From Helicostylum pulchrum (lineage: Eukaryota; Mucoromycota; Mucoromycetes; Mucorales; Mucoraceae), in the NCBI GenBank assembly GCA_025677825.1, contig JAIXMO010000016.1, forward strand, positions 186,001-250,000: DNA of 64,000 bases, given 5' to 3'. This document shows positions 1 through 10,582 of this stretch, one piece after another. Position 1 is the first letter of the stretch. Each line of letters opens with the position of its first letter. Below the pieces are notes generated by a model. It saw only the letters and a program-made list of their open reading frames with translations, did no database searches and had not been told where the DNA came from. A program made the translations under genes and the position numbers.

Positions 1-132
1 TTACCGGAGTGTACACACCCTGATTGCATTAAGGTTCATGTCAAAAAAAAAAAGGAACCAGCAGTACAAAAATATGCATTGTATAAGCACAAGAGTGATG
101 CAATTAAAATCATTCTATTTAAGAAAAACTAA
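1..132 (+). CDS. 3' end of an unidentified gene (partial)
   Basis: Reading frame 1 is open from the window edge to a TAA at 130-132 and gives 43 residues. The segment starts with LPECTHPDCIKVHV and continues into a lysine-rich tail ending ILFKKN. The Cys-x5-Cys-x4-His spacing resembles half of a CCCH or Nab2-like zinc finger, but one such motif on a truncated end is weak evidence. The rest of the gene lies outside the window, so no function is assigned. The next gene starts 66 bp downstream on the same strand. Confidence 0.5.
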   Translation, partial: LPECTHPDCIKVHVKKKKEPAVQKYALYKHKSDAIKIILFKKN

Positions 133-198
133 ATTGGGAGTTTATATATTGTCTCCTTCTTTTATATATATATTTTTTCTTTTTTTTCTTTTTTAAAT

Positions 199-871
199 AT
201 GGGGGATAATAGTACCCGCATTTATTATGAATTTGAAGATTATGATTACTTTGGAGATTTTATAACTAGTCGATACGTAAAAGGATATTGGACAGCATTT
301 TATGCTCTGTGCCTGTATTGGGGATTCTTTTGGTTTAGTAGACATATCTTTGGAGATGGAAATAATCATATGTTTAGCCGTGAAGAAGCCGTTCATAATC
401 TGGAAAGCGATAGGAATAGGAACAGTAGGCGACATTTGGCTTGGACAAATAGTTCAACTGCAATAAACATATATGTAACTATATATAATCCCCAACCCCA
501 AACCCCAATATTTAATAATAATATATATGTGTACATGTAGACTAGACTTAATCGTACTTGTAATTCGCTTCGTGATATAACACTACTATTACTTTCGGCA
601 CTTGTAATAAACACTATGGCACGCGGTGGTAAGAGATCAGTCATGATACTAGCTTGGATGTAAGTGAAAAGACAAGTGAAAAAAAAAAAAATTTATTAAA
701 CAAAAAAAAATAAAAAAAAATAGATATTTTGTTATGGCAGTGATTTGGTCGATTTACGAAATGATATCGTCCCATCATTTAGCAAGACTAAGCTCATCTA
801 TCGTATTCTACGGTATTTGTATTACAATAGGAGCAATTGCCTTTCAAAAAGGATTTGATGAATTTGATTGA
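199..871 (+). CDS. Small four-helix membrane protein, unknown function
   Basis: Three exons (199-474, 541-659, 724-871) join in phase to a 180-residue protein; the introns run GTAACT...TAG and GTAAGT...TAG. The start is the first ATG after a T-rich leader. The N-terminus is acidic and aromatic (FEDYDYFGDF). Four hydrophobic stretches follow, near residues 30-50, 105-120, 130-150 and 155-172, the last two joined by a short loop. The product should sit in a cell membrane. I recognise no family motif. The third exon has an obvious alternative frame, but only the chosen phase continues the hydrophobic pattern. Splice calls are by eye; the total length is a multiple of three. Confidence 0.55.
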
Positions 872-1039
872 ACCCCAGCGAGTGTGTGTGTTTGTGTGTG
901 TGTTGTGTGCTCAAGGTGACGTTGAATTTCAGTGGGGCTTTTTTTTTTTTTTTTTTTTTGTATAAAAAAAAACTACCTCGCTTTTTTTTTCCCTTCTTTA
1001 CATAAAATATACTTTTTTTTTTTAAAAAAAAAACATTAA
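872..1039. promoter_or_regulatory. TFIIS upstream region with GT repeat and TATA-like box
   Basis: This short spacer holds an imperfect GT dinucleotide run at about 881-904, a T tract at about 939-958 and a TATA-like TGTATAAAA about 75 bp before the TFIIS start codon. The TATA call rests only on sequence and position. Confidence 0.3.
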
Positions 1040-2153
1040 ATGAGTGCAGAAGAACAACTCAACAAGGCTAAAAATGCACTTCAAAATGCTTTAAAACAAG
1101 AAAATACAAAAGTAAAAATAAATAAATAAAAAAAAATAAGTTTTATCTTATTAATAAAAATATGTTTCTGTACAAAAAAAAAAAACCCCTTTTTTTTTCT
1201 TCCTTAGACGTGTTTGGACATATTAGACTCACTGATTAAAATTAAAGTGAATGGAGAATTATTAAAGGTAACAAAAAAAAGATAAACGGTAAATTTATGA
1301 AACAAAAAGGGATATTGATATACAATGGAATAGAAAACTGATATTGGTAAAACAATTGGAAAATTAAGAACACACCAAGATATGAAATTATCGATTAAAG
1401 CAAAGACGATTGTAAAGAAGTGGAAAGACGATGTTGTACGTCAAACCGATAAACCAGCACCTACATCGATTCGTATTGAATCCCCCACAATAAAAAAAAT
1501 ATCCCCTGTTTCTTCTCAAGCTTCATCACCAAAGACTCCTGTCATGGAAGGTCCTCCACGTACAGTGAAAACGGATGAAGTATCCTTTAAGTCTACAGGA
1601 AATGTACCTCGTAATAAGACAATTGAGTTAATGTATGCTGCTGTTGGGTTTGGAAGCGGTGCAGGTAAAAAAATAAAAAATATCTTATATTACAGAGTAA
1701 AAAAAGTGTTCTAATTTATATCTTTTAGATGCGGATTTACTGTTAAAACGTGCTATAAGCATTGAAAAGACGATTTACTTCGAATTTGGAGATATTAACC
1801 AAGATTATAAGAACAAAGTACGCTCTTTGGCTTTAAATCTTAAGAATAAGAGTAATCCAGGGTTACGTGAAAGCGTAGTTAGTGGCGAATTATCTGTTGA
1901 GAAATTGTGTAAGATGAGTGTTGATGCTATGGCTTCCGAAGAAGCACAGGCACGTGATCGTAAACTCGCAGAAGAAGCATTATTTAAAGCAAGAGGCGCA
2001 GGTTCGGCTCAAGCAGAAACTGATATGTTTAAATGTGGTAAATGTGGTGGAAGAAAGTGTACTTATTTCCAAATGCAAACAAGAAGTGCTGATGAACCTA
2101 TGACTACTTTTGTTACCTGTGTTATCTGTAGTAATCACTGGAAGTTCTGTTAA
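1040..2153 (+). CDS. DST1: Transcription elongation factor S-II (TFIIS)
   Basis: TFIIS binds stalled RNA polymerase II in the nucleus and stimulates cleavage of the backtracked transcript. Four exons (1040-1111, 1208-1267, 1334-1664, 1729-2153) give 295 residues, the normal family length. The N-terminal LW domain is visible, with DIGKTIGKLR near residue 46 followed by a WKD motif. A Ser/Pro-rich linker leads to the central polymerase-binding domain (YKNKVRSLALNLKNKSNPGL near residues 185-205). The C-terminal zinc ribbon has KCGKCGG, the acidic hairpin RSADEP whose Asp-Glu enter the polymerase active site, and a closing CVIC pair. All introns are in phase. Identification is firm. Confidence 0.96.
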
Positions 2154-2606
2154 AAGAATCTTTTCTCTTTACGCTTAATAATAATAACACTAATAATTAC
2201 AATTATAAAAAAACCCAATTTTTTTTTTTAAACCCTGGCACCAAAAAAAAATTCCTTCACCCCCACACACTCATTCTTTAAATTTTTGATGGAAACAAAT
2301 AATATGATTATTTTTAATAAATTATTTTTTTTTTGGTTTGTATATAAATATAGGATATTGCGTAGGTGTAAAAAAAAGATTAAAAGGGGATATTAATACT
2401 ACTATAATATGATATTGTTTGGAATATTTATACGTTTTACCACTATTTAAAAGAAAGGAAGTTAGTTTTGACTGTGGGTGTATATTTATGTTGTATTTTA
2501 TATACGTACACCGCCATGATTGTGATCAAAAGGAGGTAAAGCTTCCATAGGAGGGCTATAAAATATAAAATGAGTACATAGTATACAAAAAAGTGTGTAT
2601 GTTATC
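2154..2606. other. Intergenic, convergent 3' ends
   Basis: About 450 bp of AT-rich sequence lies between the TFIIS stop and the stop of the minus-strand secreted-protein gene. It serves as the shared 3' flank of convergent genes. T and A tracts at about 2220-2260 could belong to 3' processing signals, but no gene is visible. Confidence 0.4.
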
Positions 2607-2793
2607 TTACAGGAGAGTAGCTGCCTCAACAACCCACTTGGTCTTGGTAAGTGTCATGGTGTGAGAAAGATCAATGTTTTGAATAGGATACTTTTCGGGA
2701 CCATGACCGTGACCTTGGCCTTGACCGTAACCCTTGTGCTTGTATCCACCTTTACCACCTTTACCACCTTTACCACCCTTCTTGTGATAATGG

Positions 2794-2825
<32 letters not shown>

Positions 2826-3395
2826 GTCATGATCGTGGTGGTCATCATCATCATCATCGTCATCATCATCGTGGTGGTCATCATCATCATCATCGTCGTG
2901 CTTACCACCCTTCTTGTGGAAAGCAACATTGGAGTGATTTAAGACACGAATGGCAGCAGTACCAGCTTCATAGGGACCGTTAGCCTTGATGGTAATCTTG
3001 TGAGCACCCTTGGCTAAATCAAAGACGCCCTTACTGAAACGATCATCCTTGAGAGCTTCCTCAGGAGTAGCGGCAAAGACTTGATCGTCCTTTAAGGCAT
3101 CGACCTTGGTGGTCATACCAAGAGATTTACCGTTATCAAAGACTTCAAACATATCACCACGGTTCTTGAAATCGGTGATTTGGATACGAGCACCTTGTTC
3201 AGCCATAAGATCAAAGGCTTCTCTGGCAATGGATTCTCCACCCTTCCAACGGAATGTGACAAAGGCTTCGGTTAAAGGAGCGGAAACAGAAGCTTCGGCT
3301 TCAAGGAAGTTGACTGGGTTGAAATCAGCATTAGTGGCAAATGCTGAACCAGCAAAAAGTGCAATAGCAGTAGTAATAGCAAAAACGGATCGCAT
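2607..3395 (-). CDS. Secreted protein with extreme Asp/His-rich tail
   Basis: A single exon encodes 262 residues. The first 20 or so form a clear signal peptide (MRSVFAITTAIALFAGSAFA), so the product enters the secretory route. Residues about 25-155 form a compact domain that looks like a beta sandwich with alternating hydrophobic residues; it matches no family I know. Residues about 165-203 are almost only Asp and His, flanked by HKKGGK. Next come Gly-Lys repeats (KGGKGGKGGKGG) and GQGQGHGHG. Such tracts could bind divalent metals (inference). The tail is coded by a CAT/ATC microsatellite, so its length may vary between strains. Codon use in the domain is strongly ordered, suggesting high expression. 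Confidence 0.85.
2789..2902. repeat. CAT/ATC trinucleotide microsatellite within coding sequence
   Basis: The plus strand shows interrupted runs of ATC with occasional GTC and GTG, which on the minus strand read GAT/GAC and CAC. The run encodes the Asp/His tract of the secreted protein. The interruptions are mostly synonymous Asp codon changes, which fits selection for the amino-acid tract rather than neutral slippage alone. Confidence 0.85.
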
Positions 3396-4282
3396 CTTCT
3401 TTTTTTATTTTATTATTCGTATATTTTTATTTTTGTAGTGTCGTGTTTTATAAAAATTAACAATAAAAAGGAAAAGTTGCTTTTTCTCAAAAATATATGT
3501 GAAAACAAAAAAAGATGATGGAATTATATGATTATTTATACAAAAAAAAACAAACACTTTTTTTGTCATTTTTTCTGTCCAGTTCATTCTAAAAAAAACT
3601 GTTCGCTTAATTATTTTAAAGAATGTTGTCTAATATCCCAGGATTTTAGTGAATTAAAATATCCATACTAACAAAATAACGCTCTACCGTATATTTCCTT
3701 AATTTTCCACATATTTCTTTTTTAATTCTCCATGGTTCAAATATAAAAAAAAGATAACAACTTTGGTTCCTGATTTTAATATTTTCGTATTGTATTGATC
3801 GAAACAAAGTTTGTTTTGCGGAAAATTATCTTTGACATTTTGAAAGGAAAAAAAAACACGACGTAGCACTTGAAGCATTATTTTTTTTTCTCATAAGCGT
3901 ATTATAGCAAGATACCGCACCAAACGATATACATGTGTTAGCAAACAGCCATATATTCTGTTTATTATTGGTAATTTAACACACAAATCAACAGGATACA
4001 ACTAACCTTCTTTCGAAACTTAATTCCCTATAAATATACCTTACCAGTAATAAACAGAATATATGGTTGTTTGTTAGCTTATGACTTGAAGATCCTATTA
4101 CATATCATTAAAGACATTAGATAATATGAATTTAACCCTCAGTTTTTTCATGATTATTCATCGCTTGTGCTCTCAGGGAGAACCTATTCGCAGGTTTAAA
4201 AAAAATAAAAGTTTAATTATAAAAAAAAAGATGGGAAAAGTTACTGTAATACGTTTTCCCCTCCCCCTCTCGACTATTTAAA
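3396..4282. other. Intergenic region with divergent promoters
   Basis: This spacer lies between two divergently transcribed genes, the secreted protein (minus) and the armadillo protein (plus). It is AT-rich and contains the hairpin described separately at 3937-4079. A CT-rich stretch (CCCCTCCCCCTCTCG) just before the armadillo gene's ATG is a plausible pyrimidine-rich leader. No further gene was seen. Confidence 0.4.
3937..4079. repeat. Imperfect inverted repeat, 38-nt arms, 66-nt loop
   Basis: The left arm (3937-3974) reads GTTAGCAAACAGCCATATAT and continues TCTGTTTATTATTGGTAA. The right arm (4041-4078) is its reverse complement with about four mismatches. The loop at 3975-4040 shows nothing special. 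The structure could be a miniature inverted-repeat element or a hairpin RNA source. No second copy was noticed in the window and no clear target-site duplication was seen. Confidence 0.6.
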
Positions 4283-6719
4283 ATGAGTATTTCTGTTGAT
4301 AGCTTAAAAAAAGAACTCGAAAACGGTAAATAATAAACTTGGACGAAAAAAGCAACAACACGATATTGATAATATTAAAATAGTCCAAGATGAAACTGTC
4401 ATTCTCGATTCAGTTACTTGCTTAAATAACCTTTTACAAGTCGATGAAAAGAATTGGGAGCAAGGTACAGATGCTTGCAAGAGTTTAGCTAATGTCTTAC
4501 GTACAGGTAAAAACCTCGAAACCACCAATATATATATATATTTTCTTGTATATTAATTGATGAGTAGCATCTGTTCGTACACCATTGGGAGACGCAAATA
4601 TTATTGAAAACTTGGCTTCTCTTTTACAATTGACTTTAGGTCAACAACCTGAATTTCAAGTACAGGCTTTACGTGTATTAGGAAACCTGTGTTTCGATCA
4701 TGGTAAGATACCACACCCCCCAAAAAAAAAAAAACTTTTCTGTTACTGATATAAAATGTGTTACAGAACAAAATCGTAAACGTGTCAAAGAAGCTGGCAT
4801 TATTCCAATTGTGGTACCTTGGTTTGATATTGAACAAAAAGATTTGATCAGAACTATTTGTGGATTTTATTTGAACAGTAGCATGGATTACGGTAAAAAA
4901 AGTTGTATGTGGGTATATTATCTCGAGTGTTAATATTTTGTTTTGTTTTGTGTGTAGCACCTATTCAGATTGAAATTGCAGAGTGTGGAGCTGCTACTCG
5001 TCTTGTTGATTTAGTTAGATATGATGAAGAGGATGATGGAACAATTACAATGGCTATTAAGGTATTGGATAGTTTAGCTTCTGAAGGTAAGAAAAATATA
5101 TACACGAGCCCCGGGGGAGTTTTATATTGACGACAACATATAGATACTGCACGTAAATTACTTGCCAATCCACATACAGTAAAGACTTTTATCAACATGA
5201 TTGAGCAAGTATATACAAGTGGAGAATATATGGAAGAACTTGATAATTTAGAAAACGCTGTAGATATTTTACTTCAAATTATTATGGACGATGGTACTAC
5301 CAAAAGAAAAAAAAAATTGCATAAAAAAAGAGAAAGAGATAGAAACTAAAAACGTACCATATAGACAACCTTCAAAACGAAATCATTGACTTGGGCAAAT
5401 TAAATTTCTTACTAGACTTTTTAGAGAACACAGATGTTTTGATCAGCGATAAAGAAGAAAAAGAGAGATTAGAAGAGATTCGTAAAACCGTCAGTAAAAT
5501 TACTATTTATGCTACCTCTACTGATTCCAAGATGAACGAACTTTATGACAATCAATCTCTTTTAGAAAGGTTCTTAAAGATGTCTGGTAGTGAAAATGAA
5601 GTGGTGCATCAATGTGCTGCTTATATTCTTGGAAACCTTGCTAGATCAGGTAATAATATATTAAAAGGTTCAAAGTAGAGTTTGCTAACGCAAAATAATA
5701 GATGCTCATTGTATTGAGTTGGTCGAAAAATACAACTTGTCTAAACTCTTGCTTGATTTATACCAAACAACGGAAAACGCTACATTCCAGTACGCTATTT
5801 TAGGCTGTTTAAAGCATTTATGTCTACCTGTTCCTAACAAGACCAAAATTGGACAAGATGATTGTATTCGTATTCTTACTCCTGCTCTTGACGAATCTAA
5901 AGATATGCTCAAAAGAAACCAATTCCTTACCATTGGTATTGTTAAATTATTATGTGCTGGAAACTGTAAGTCCTTTGCTTTTTTTTTTTTTTTTTTTTGT
6001 ACTAATGATAATATATTTTTAAAAAGATGAAAATGCTGTAAAGGCTATTGAGGAAAACACATTCACTTCAGTCGTATCTTTTATTAAGCGAGTAGACGAT
6101 GTAGCTGCTAAAAGCGAAGCCACCCGTATCTTGACTAATTTAATCAAGACAATTTGGGTTGAAAAGAATAATCTTGAATTAAGAAACCGAGTGATTGAAG
6201 CTCATATTATTGAACCTATCATCGAGCTTGTTCGTACATCCACTTATCCTGTATTAAAGAACGATGGCGTCATGGCTTTAACTTTAATTTTCTCTGACCC
6301 TGATTCTAAATCTATTTTGGATAAAGCGTTACCATCTATTATTGCAGACGCTCCTGTAGTTGATATCAGTGAGCCAAGTGTGAACGAAGATGAACCTCAG
6401 CAAGCTCCACCCAAACCTGAACTTCGTTCTTTCTTACAAGTATTGGTAGATGATATTTGTTTAGAGGAGAGTGAATTACCTGTACAAATTAAATGCAACA
6501 TGTGTGTTTTACTTTTGAAAGTACTTGAGGCAGCTAGATCAGGTAAGAGTTGGAGATGATATCAATTACTATACATGACTAACATATTTAGTAGTACAAG
6601 GTCAAGAAGTTGTTATTACAATTATCAAGTCGTCTGCTTTAGAAAAACTTGAAGCTATCAAGGATGATTCTGAACTTTACAAATACTCTAATACCTTGGT
6701 AATGGCCTTGAAACAATAA
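4283..6719 (+). CDS. Armadillo-repeat protein, SmgGDS/RAP1GDS1-like
   Basis: This gene has about nine exons. The first (4283-4325) reads MSISVDSLKKELEN and joins in phase at 4384 to QDETVILDSVTCLNNLL. Later exons encode a chain of helical armadillo repeats: QALRVLGNLCFDHEQNRKRV, then IRTICGFYLNSSMDYAPIQI, then CAAYILGNLARS and FQYAILGCLKHLCLP. This order and spacing match Rap1 GTPase-GDP dissociation stimulator 1, a chaperone for prenylated small GTPases in the cytosol. It ends KYSNTLVMALKQ at 6717-6719. Without the intron at 4326-4383 the frame would hit stops; splicing restores it. Assignment to SmgGDS rather than another armadillo family is from pattern memory. Confidence 0.8.
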
Positions 6720-7238
6720 TATTAATAATAAAAGCTTTTGCCATTTTAATTATAAATGATTTTTATTTCAAAGAGTGGGGGAATATAAGTTATGCGATCA
6801 GCGCTACGATTTACCTAAACGCCATTGTTCTATAACATTGATTTTCTCCGTCATCAACACAATAATACCATTGTTCATTATCCCCTATTTTAGACTAAAA
6901 AAAAAGGCCAAAAAAACTTTTATTTTCACCTTCAAATGCACAGGTTTACGTTTTTAATTGATTGTTAAATTATTAATAGTTTTCTCATTTTTAGCAACAA
7001 TAGAGACAACATTGGAAATGGTAAGTGGAGTGGGAATTGATTACTTTTTTTTTATTTTCTTTTGACAATGAGCATGCTAAAGAAAAAAGATCAACTTGAA
7101 AATCACTGCTATAAAAAAAAGCTCACCGAGATATCGCATTTTTATTATGACGAAATAGCATTTCAATATAAATACAGGTCTTTCTACTAATTAATCGAGA
7201 CAAAGATCTTCCTCTTAGACATACGGTTCGTTATACGC
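6720..7238. other. Intergenic, no gene recognised
   Basis: AT-rich spacer of about 520 bp between convergent genes. Near its right end (about 7135-7180) it carries one unit of the sequence that is tandemly repeated at 9052-9138 downstream of the third copy of the secreted array, showing that the array's downstream flank was duplicated too. Nothing else was recognised. Confidence 0.4.
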
Positions 7239-7760
7239 TCAAAGCGGAACTACTGCAGTAACTCCTTTGGCATTAGTGCACTCTGCATAATAATTTTCTT
7301 TTGTACCGAGTATAGTAAATCCACCGCCTGTTGTACACGTTACTACAGACTTAACAGAATATAGCTGATCGATAAAGAAAAGTTCAATCTGTAAGTATAA
7401 GTTATATGTATTAGCAAAAAAAAAAAAAAAAACGAAAATGAGAAATGTATAATTACGGAAAATAAAGCTACTTCATCGTTTACTGAACCAATGGAACAAT
7501 CTCTGGAAGTATAAGGACAACATTCCGTGGTATCCTTTTCCAAATGTTTCGAAAATGCTCTACATAAATTGTAAATACTAATTTTTGAAGAACGTATATC
7601 TAAAAAAAAACATTTACCGCCCTATGTGAGCACCGGTATTAAAGTTACTCTGGGTTATTTTGAACGAGGAACCGTCAGTAAGCTTGTTGTAAACGCAATA
7701 ACCTCTTATTCCACGAACGAAAAGGAGACTTGACAATAAAAGTAGCTTAATACCAACCAT
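7239..7760 (-). CDS. Small secreted cysteine-rich protein, copy 1
   Basis: Three exons (7760-7618, 7559-7457, 7388-7239) join in phase to 131 residues. The start MVGIKLLLLSSLLFVRGIRG is a signal peptide, so the product is probably secreted. The mature part has six cysteines: one just after cleavage (GYCVYNKLTDGSSF), a CC pair in TECCPYTSRDC, then single cysteines in VTCTTGGG and YAECTNAKG. The pattern suits a small disulfide-bonded extracellular protein; I recognise no named family. It is one of three tandem copies on this strand. A TATA box lies about 50 bp upstream. Intron positions and phases equal those of the copy at 9196-9732. Confidence 0.8.
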
Positions 7761-7804
7761 TCGATTTTATATATTGCGTTTTTTTTCTTAAAAAAAAAAA
7801 CTCA

Positions 7805-7814
7805 CTTTATATAT
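7805..7814 (-). promoter_or_regulatory. TATA box of secreted protein copy 1
   Basis: Read on the minus strand this is ATATATAAAG, 45-54 bp before the start codon. The same box and about 35 bp of upstream sequence (ending GGACACTTATC on this strand) recur at 9790-9799 before the third copy, so the promoter was duplicated with the gene and has stayed conserved. Confidence 0.55.
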
Positions 7815-7879
7815 GATAAGTGTCCTTTGTTCTCATGTAATAGTAACAAATAATAAAGTTTGAAAAGAGAATGAAAGGT

Positions 7880-7990
7880 AAAGAGAGAATAAAGAGATTG
7901 TCAATTTCTTTATTAAATAAAAAAAGTCGCGCTACCTTCAGGTTAAAAGGGTTATTCTTCAATTAAAACATTTTTAGAAATAATCCATGC
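7880..7990. repeat. Array flank repeat, copy A
   Basis: The stretch around 7936-7970 (CTACCTTCAGGTTAAAAGGG and on through TTATTCTTCAATTAAAACA) is repeated with changes at about 9008-9042. It marks the boundary of the duplicated unit of the secreted-protein array. Confidence 0.5.
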
Positions 7991-8392
7991 AGACAGAAGG
8001 GATATCCATGTAGACAGGAGGGTCATCCAATAAGAAAGTAGAAGGGTCGAACGGCTCTTTCTCTATATGAAATACAACATCCATAACTCCTCCTCTGACA
8101 TCAACGTACTCAGCATAATAGTCGTGCTTTGTACCGGAGATAGCAAGTACTCCACCTGTCTTACATCTTACATATCTTTCATGACTTGTGTCATCGGGAA
8201 AGAAAAAAAGAATTATAAGTTATACGTATTAGTAAAACAAAATGAAAGCGAGAAACGTATAAATAGTTAAGCTTTCACGAAATAAAGCGATTTCGTTGTC
8301 TACTCGATTCCAGGAACAATCCTTCATAGTATAATGACAGCATCCTTTGGCAACCGTTTCCGAGAGCTCCGAAAAGCCTCTACATATTTATA
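7987..8392 (-). pseudogene. Secreted cysteine-rich protein, copy 2, 5'-truncated relic
   Basis: This is the middle member of the array. Exon-2 homology is clear (FSELSETVAKGCCHYTMKDC versus FSKHLEKDTTECCPYTSRDC), still preceded by the old acceptor ATATGTAG. Exon-3 homology follows (VRCKTGGVLAISGTK, then YYAE). The signal-peptide exon is missing upstream, and the acceptor of intron 2 has lost its ACAG. The conserved Cys of YAEC has become Tyr (YAEY). The 3' end runs on into an extra tail, VVFHIEKEPFDPSTFLLDDP, before a TAA near 7979. Loss of the start exon and a splice site makes it a pseudogene. Confidence 0.7.
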
Positions 8393-8469
8393 AAAAAATA
8401 GTCTCTTTGTAAATATATATAATTAATCTGACACATCATACATATAATTGTGTTTTAATGGATGAATAG

Positions 8470-8575
8470 ATAAACACACGATGTTTTCACGACATTTATT
8501 ATAATAAAGCCTTAATAAAAAGTACCATTCTTGACTACACTTTCATTTTTTCAAGTACTACTTGGACATTTTAAT
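8470..8575. repeat. Array flank repeat, about 100 bp, direct copy at 10010-10115
   Basis: CGATGTTTTCACGACATTTA and the following TTATAATAAAGCCTTAATAA, then TTGACTACACTTTCATTTTT, recur in the same order at about 10017-10100. This ties the upstream flank of copy 2 to the upstream flank of copy 3 and defines the unit of tandem duplication. Between 8400 and 9195 nothing else is coding. Confidence 0.65.
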
Positions 8576-9051
8576 ATCATTTCATAGTAAATGTGTGTTC
8601 GATGACTAGCTATTCTATCGAATACAGTAGCGGCTCGTGGTCGGAATCTGGAAGAAATCCACCTTTATATCGAACATACCCTTATTATCGGGCAGTGGAT
8701 AATTACTGCTAAAGACAAAACCCATTGAGATACAGGACTTCTAAAAATCACTCACGTCCGAAATCACCGCTAATTTAAACAGTTATAATAAATAATGGTT
8801 TTTAATTTATTGATAGGCAGGTTAATTATACAATTTGTAAATATAAATGAGTAATAATATTTATAGACTTGTGGCAATGAAATATCAGCTCTTCATTCTG
8901 AGTTCTGTGATTCTCTAAGAGGTTTATTGTATTTTACAAATGGGAGTTATTTAAAAGAGGTATTATAAAGGGGGGTACTTCTTTATTACATAAAAAATTA
9001 GTTCTAACACCTTCAAGTCAAAAGAATTATTCTCCAGATAAAACATGTCAT

Positions 9052-9138
9052 GACAAAATAGCATTTTTATTACGGCAAAATAGCATTTTTATTACGGCAA
9101 AATAGCATTTTTATTATGACAAAATAGTATTTCAATAG
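9052..9138. repeat. 22-bp tandem repeat, about four units
   Basis: Units of 22 bp (GGCAAAATAGCATTTTTATT plus AC) start at 9052, 9074, 9096 and 9118, the last one degenerate. A single unit occurs at the equivalent place after copy 1 near 7135. The expansion therefore arose after the gene duplication. Confidence 0.8.
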
Positions 9139-9195
9139 AAATACGGGTCTTTCTACTAAGTAATCGAGACAAAGATCTTCCTCTTAGACATATGT

Positions 9196-9732
9196 TTAGG
9201 TAAACTCACTCATCGGAGCCGCTGTAGTAACTCCTTTGGCATTCGTGCACTCAGCATAATGTTTTTCTTTTGTACCGCGTATAGTAATTCTGCCACCTGT
9301 TGTACACCTTACGCCTCTAAAAGAAGATGATTTGTCGATAAAGTAAAATTCAATCTGTAAGTATGTATTAGCAAAAAAAAAAAAAAAAAAAGAAAAAGAA
9401 AAGAAAAAAATGAGAAATGTATAGTTACTTCAAATGTAGCTAAGTCGTCGTTTCCGAAATCAACAGAACAATCCTTTGTAGTATAAGCACAACATTCCGT
9501 GGTATCCTTTTCCAAATGTTTCGAAAAGCGACTACATAAATTGTAAATACTAATTTTTGAAGAACGTATACCAAAAAAAAAACACTTACCGATTGTCGGG
9601 AATTAAGAAATTACCTCTATTCTGGGTTATTCTAAACGAGGAACCGTCAGTAAGCTTGTTGTTAATGCAAAAACCTTGTATTCCTTGAAAGAAAAGGAGA
9701 CTTGACAATAAAACTAATTTAATTCCAACCAT
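9196..9732 (-). CDS. Small secreted cysteine-rich protein, copy 3
   Basis: Three exons (9732-9590, 9531-9429, 9354-9196) join to 134 residues, with exon 1 and exon 2 exactly as long as in copy 1 (143 and 103 nt). It starts MVGIKLVLLSSLLFFQGIQG, a signal peptide. The six cysteines are kept (GFCINNKLTDG, TECCAYTTKDC, VRCTTGGR, YAECTNAKG). The C-terminus ends TTAAPMSEFT. It differs from copy 1 mainly between the cysteines and at the C-terminus, as expected for a secreted protein under relaxed or diversifying change. Introns 1 of the two copies are nearly identical. Likely extracellular; function unknown. Confidence 0.8.
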
Positions 9733-9789
9733 TTGATTTTATATACCGTGTATTAGATTGGTTTTTTTTTCTTAAATATAAAAAACTCA

Positions 9790-9799
9790 CTTTATATAT
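9790..9799 (-). promoter_or_regulatory. TATA box of secreted protein copy 3
   Basis: On the minus strand ATATATAAAG lies 58-67 bp before the ATG, inside a stretch conserved with the promoter of copy 1. Confidence 0.5.
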
Positions 9800-10560
9800 G
9801 ATAAGTGTCCTTTGTTCTCATATATTTTAGCAACACATATTAAAGTTTGAAGGATGGGATTGAAAGAGCAGATAATAAAGAAATATACGATCTATTTATA
9901 CGCTTTGTGGTTTTCAAATGTTGTCAATTCCCACATATTTTATGAAACACAAAACGTAATGCCATAACTATATTTATGAAAAAAAAAAAGAGACTTTGTA
10001 AATACATGAAGACGCGATGTTTTCACGACAGTTATTATAATAAAGCCTTAATAAAAAACACCATTATTGACTACACTTTCATTTTTGCAAATAGTTACTG
10101 CTTGGATATTTAAAGACAACGTCCTAAGGACTACCTCGCACTAAGTAACTGGGACAAAAGTATCATTTCCTGACTTTTAATTATACAAAAGAAAACACCT
10201 TATTTCAATCACTGTGAAAATTACCCTTTTCAGAAGTTACTTCTAAACCTCCACTTAAAAACTCACGTTTTAAAGAAAATAACAGACGGATAATGATATA
10301 TTATAACATGTTGAACAGTTCTTGAACTCGTCCGAGTTATTGTATGAAAAAGTTTGTTGTGCATAATTTTCTGCAAGAGCTCAAACATTAAATAGAATCA
10401 TTTTAAATTCTAACTATTAAAAATATAATAAGTAGCTTATATTTTACATCCATTTCACACTACATTCATTTTTATTTAAAGAGTTTCCTTTCACGTACAA
10501 AAAAAAAAATACTTTTTATTAACTTTAATGCATTCAAGTGGTCAACTGTTAACAAATCAT
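9800..10560. other. Upstream flank of the secreted array, no gene
   Basis: AT-rich sequence containing the second copy of the 100-bp flank repeat (about 10010-10115). No coding pattern was seen beyond it. Confidence 0.35.
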
Positions 10561-10582
10561 TTCTTTCTATTTGGGTTGCTTT

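Noticed and set aside
2595..2942. Plus-strand ORF rich in Ile/Val opposite the Asp/His-rich gene
   Set aside because: It is only the antisense reading of the CAT/ATC microsatellite; the minus-strand frame has a signal peptide and a folded domain.
4283..4333. Apparent nonsense mutation after ENGK in the armadillo gene
   Set aside because: A 58-bp intron (4326-4383) with GTAAAT donor and TAG acceptor restores the frame, so the gene is not broken here.
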